Assembly (NCBI RefSeq): GCF_013328345.1
Contig: NZ_JABULX010000006.1
Location: forward strand, 94,669-158,668
Length of the DNA stretch: 64,000 nucleotides
Reading direction: 5' to 3'
Source of the DNA: Marinifaba aquimaris
GTDB lineage: Bacteria; Pseudomonadota; Gammaproteobacteria; Enterobacterales; Alteromonadaceae
Shown piece after piece: positions 63,063-64,000 of the stretch (positions within the stretch are counted from its first letter, which is position 1; each line of letters opens with the position of its first letter). The translations under genes and the position numbers were made by a program. The notes below the pieces were generated by a model. It was not told where the DNA came from. It did not search any database and was given only the letters and a program-made list of their open reading frames with translations.

Positions 63063-64000
63063 TTAAAATGCACAAACAAATTGCCATTCAGAGGCATTAT
63101 CCGTTGGCATTTGTTGCGTCCACCACCTTGCTTTATACAGTCGATTTTCATGGCTTAAGTAATCACCGCCAGAAGCATGACTTGGGTTACCTTGCCAGTC
63201 AGTACGCGGGAAATCTGGGTAGCTGGGATAAAGTGCTGGGTTAATGCCCTGCTCTGAACAAGCATTGATGTCAGTTTCCGTACCAGTATCAGTCTCGGTA
63301 TTAGTTTCGGTCTCTGTTTCAGTGTTAGTCTCCGTGCTTGTTTCTGTCTCTGTTTCTGTTTCTGTTTCTGTTTCTGTTTCTGTTTCTGTTAAGCCAGAAT
63401 CACATTGACCACCAACAGACCAAGCGTCTGCCCAATATAAACCCGTGGCAGGTGCATACGCCCAAGCACTGTCTGATGAACACCAACCAGCAACATTACA
63501 GGTATAGGTTTGCCCTTGTTGCACAACAACAGAACCTTGCTGGTAATCAGAACCTGCGACATATTCAGCGCACTGTGAATCAGCATCAGAGTCAGTTTCT
63601 GTAATCGTTTCAGTGCTGGTTTCTGTCTCTATTAAATCGACATCACACTGACCACCTAATTGCCATGCTTGCTGCCAATAATTGCCCGTGCCAGGTGCAT
63701 ACGCCCACGCACTATTTGATGAACACCAGCCTGAAATTTTACAGGTGTAGCTATTACCGTTATGGCTAACCACATCCCCCGTGAAATAAGTTGCACCAAC
63801 TTGATATGGCATACAACTCATATCAGTATCTGTGGTTGTTTCTGTTTCAGTAGTTGTTTCGGTTACTGTTTCGGTTACTGTCTCTGTTTCTGTCTCGGTC
63901 TCGGTCTCTGTTTCAGTCTCAGCCTCAGTCTCAGTCTCAGTCTCAGTCTCAGTCTCAGTCTCAGTCTCAGTCTCAGTCTCAGTCTCAGTCTCAGTCTCAG
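63063..64000 (-). CDS. secreted multi-CBM5/12 protein with Thr-Glu linkers (N-terminus outside window)
   Basis: At least 312 residues, reading from the window edge. Three chitin-binding-type modules (CBM5/12) are seen: GNSYTCKISGWCSSNSAWAY / TGNYWQQAW, GQTYTCNVAGWCSSDSAWAY / TGLYWADAW, and YPDFPRTDW ... LYKARWWTQQ. Linkers between them are Thr-Glu repeats. A further Thr-Glu tract runs to the window edge, built from about 13 units of CTCAGT (on the plus strand). The catalytic domain, if any, is beyond the edge. Probably an extracellular chitinase, or another polysaccharide-binding enzyme. Confidence 0.82.
   Translation of the reverse strand, partial: ETETETETETETETETETETETETEAETETETETETETETVTETVTETTTETETTTDTDMSCMPYQVGATYFTGDVVSHNGNSYTCKISGWCSSNSAWAYAPGTGNYWQQAWQLGGQCDVDLIETETSTETITETDSDADSQCAEYVAGSDYQQGSVVVQQGQTYTCNVAGWCSSDSAWAYAPATGLYWADAWSVGGQCDSGLTETETETETETETETETSTETNTETETETNTETDTGTETDINACSEQGINPALYPSYPDFPRTDWQGNPSHASGGDYLSHENRLYKARWWTQQMPTDNASEWQFVCAF
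63924..64000. repeat. hexanucleotide repeat CTCAGT coding for Thr-Glu
   Basis: About 12.8 uninterrupted units, continuing past the window. A second hexamer array (TTTCTG, about seven units) lies at 63346-63389. Each unit change keeps the frame, so slippage alters linker length only. Confidence 0.85.

Noticed and set aside
63924..64000. CRISPR-like array
   Set aside because: Units are contiguous hexamers without spacers and lie in a coding frame (Thr-Glu).
1..64000. tRNA, rRNA, transposases, integrases or prophage genes
   Set aside because: None was recognised on reading both strands; repeats seen are small and explained above.

Overview
The window is about 40% GC, densely packed and single-chromosome in style. 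It looks like a marine gammaproteobacterium of the Alteromonadales type. Pointers are the families present (LpxH, DUF3465, DUF5062, DUF2884/YggN, DUF1566, a PEP-CTERM-like protein, a secreted chitin-binding-type protein with Thr-Glu linkers), the many two-component, chemotaxis and c-di-GMP genes, and short AT-rich intergenic regions with strong hairpin terminators. I cannot name the species. No rRNA, tRNA, CRISPR array, intact IS element or phage was seen.

Layout. 0-2.3 kb: a truncated membrane PAS sensor and a broken solute-binding protein gene. 2.3-4.9 kb: an arsenate operon (arsR, a GAPDH paralogue, arsJ). 4.9-7.7 kb: lpxH, ppiB and divergent cysS. 7.8-12.6 kb: a chemoreceptor, an M14-type peptidase/hydrolase pair and small genes. 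12.9-17.2 kb: a PhoX-like lipoprotein, a diheme cytochrome and a membrane protein, with a possible Pho box upstream. 17.5-21 kb: an M28 peptidase, ribA and a solute-binding protein. 21-27.9 kb: a seven-gene operon (YbgA-like, photolyase, SnoaL-like, SDR, FAD oxidoreductase, DUF1365, cfa). 29-33.3 kb: an RND efflux pair. 33.5-35.5 kb: an ECF sigma factor with its ChrR-type anti-sigma, plus a LON-domain gene. 35.7-41.3 kb: a DUF4397 lipoprotein, a Fur-family regulator, a flavin-reductase-like gene, an MFS transporter and a diguanylate cyclase. 41.3-44.6 kb: bluB and a BigR/SqrR-type persulfide module. 44.6-49.8 kb: YggN, two DUF1566 proteins, tcdA and prmA. 50.3-51.8 kb: ACR3 with a tyrosine-phosphatase-like gene. 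51.9-54.9 kb: ccoG and a MocR-type regulator. 55.4-58.9 kb: a SUOX-fold gene whose 3' end is duplicated on the far side of an AAA ATPase/TPR/zinc-ribbon cassette. 59-60.4 kb: an SDR and gene relics. 60.5-64 kb: dbpA, a PEP-CTERM-like protein, and a secreted chitin-binding-type protein running off the window.

How the genes work together. Three regulatory links can be read in the DNA. (1) The ECF sigma gene, the photolyase/cfa operon and the LON gene share a promoter pattern, TGAWCN, 15-16 bases, CGTAWW. This fits the known singlet-oxygen (RpoE-ChrR) response. (2) The arsR operon and the distant ACR3 gene share a similar ATATGGA...TATAT element. This suggests one ArsR controls both the arseno-phosphoglycerate export route and arsenite export. 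(3) A BigR-like regulator sits behind its own inverted repeats and heads a sulfur-handling operon.

The best candidate for something undescribed is the three-gene AAA/TPR/zinc-ribbon cassette at 55962-58495. It is bracketed by direct repeats of about 100 bp (97 of 102 bases identical) made from the 3' end of the neighbouring gene, as if the cassette had been inserted there.
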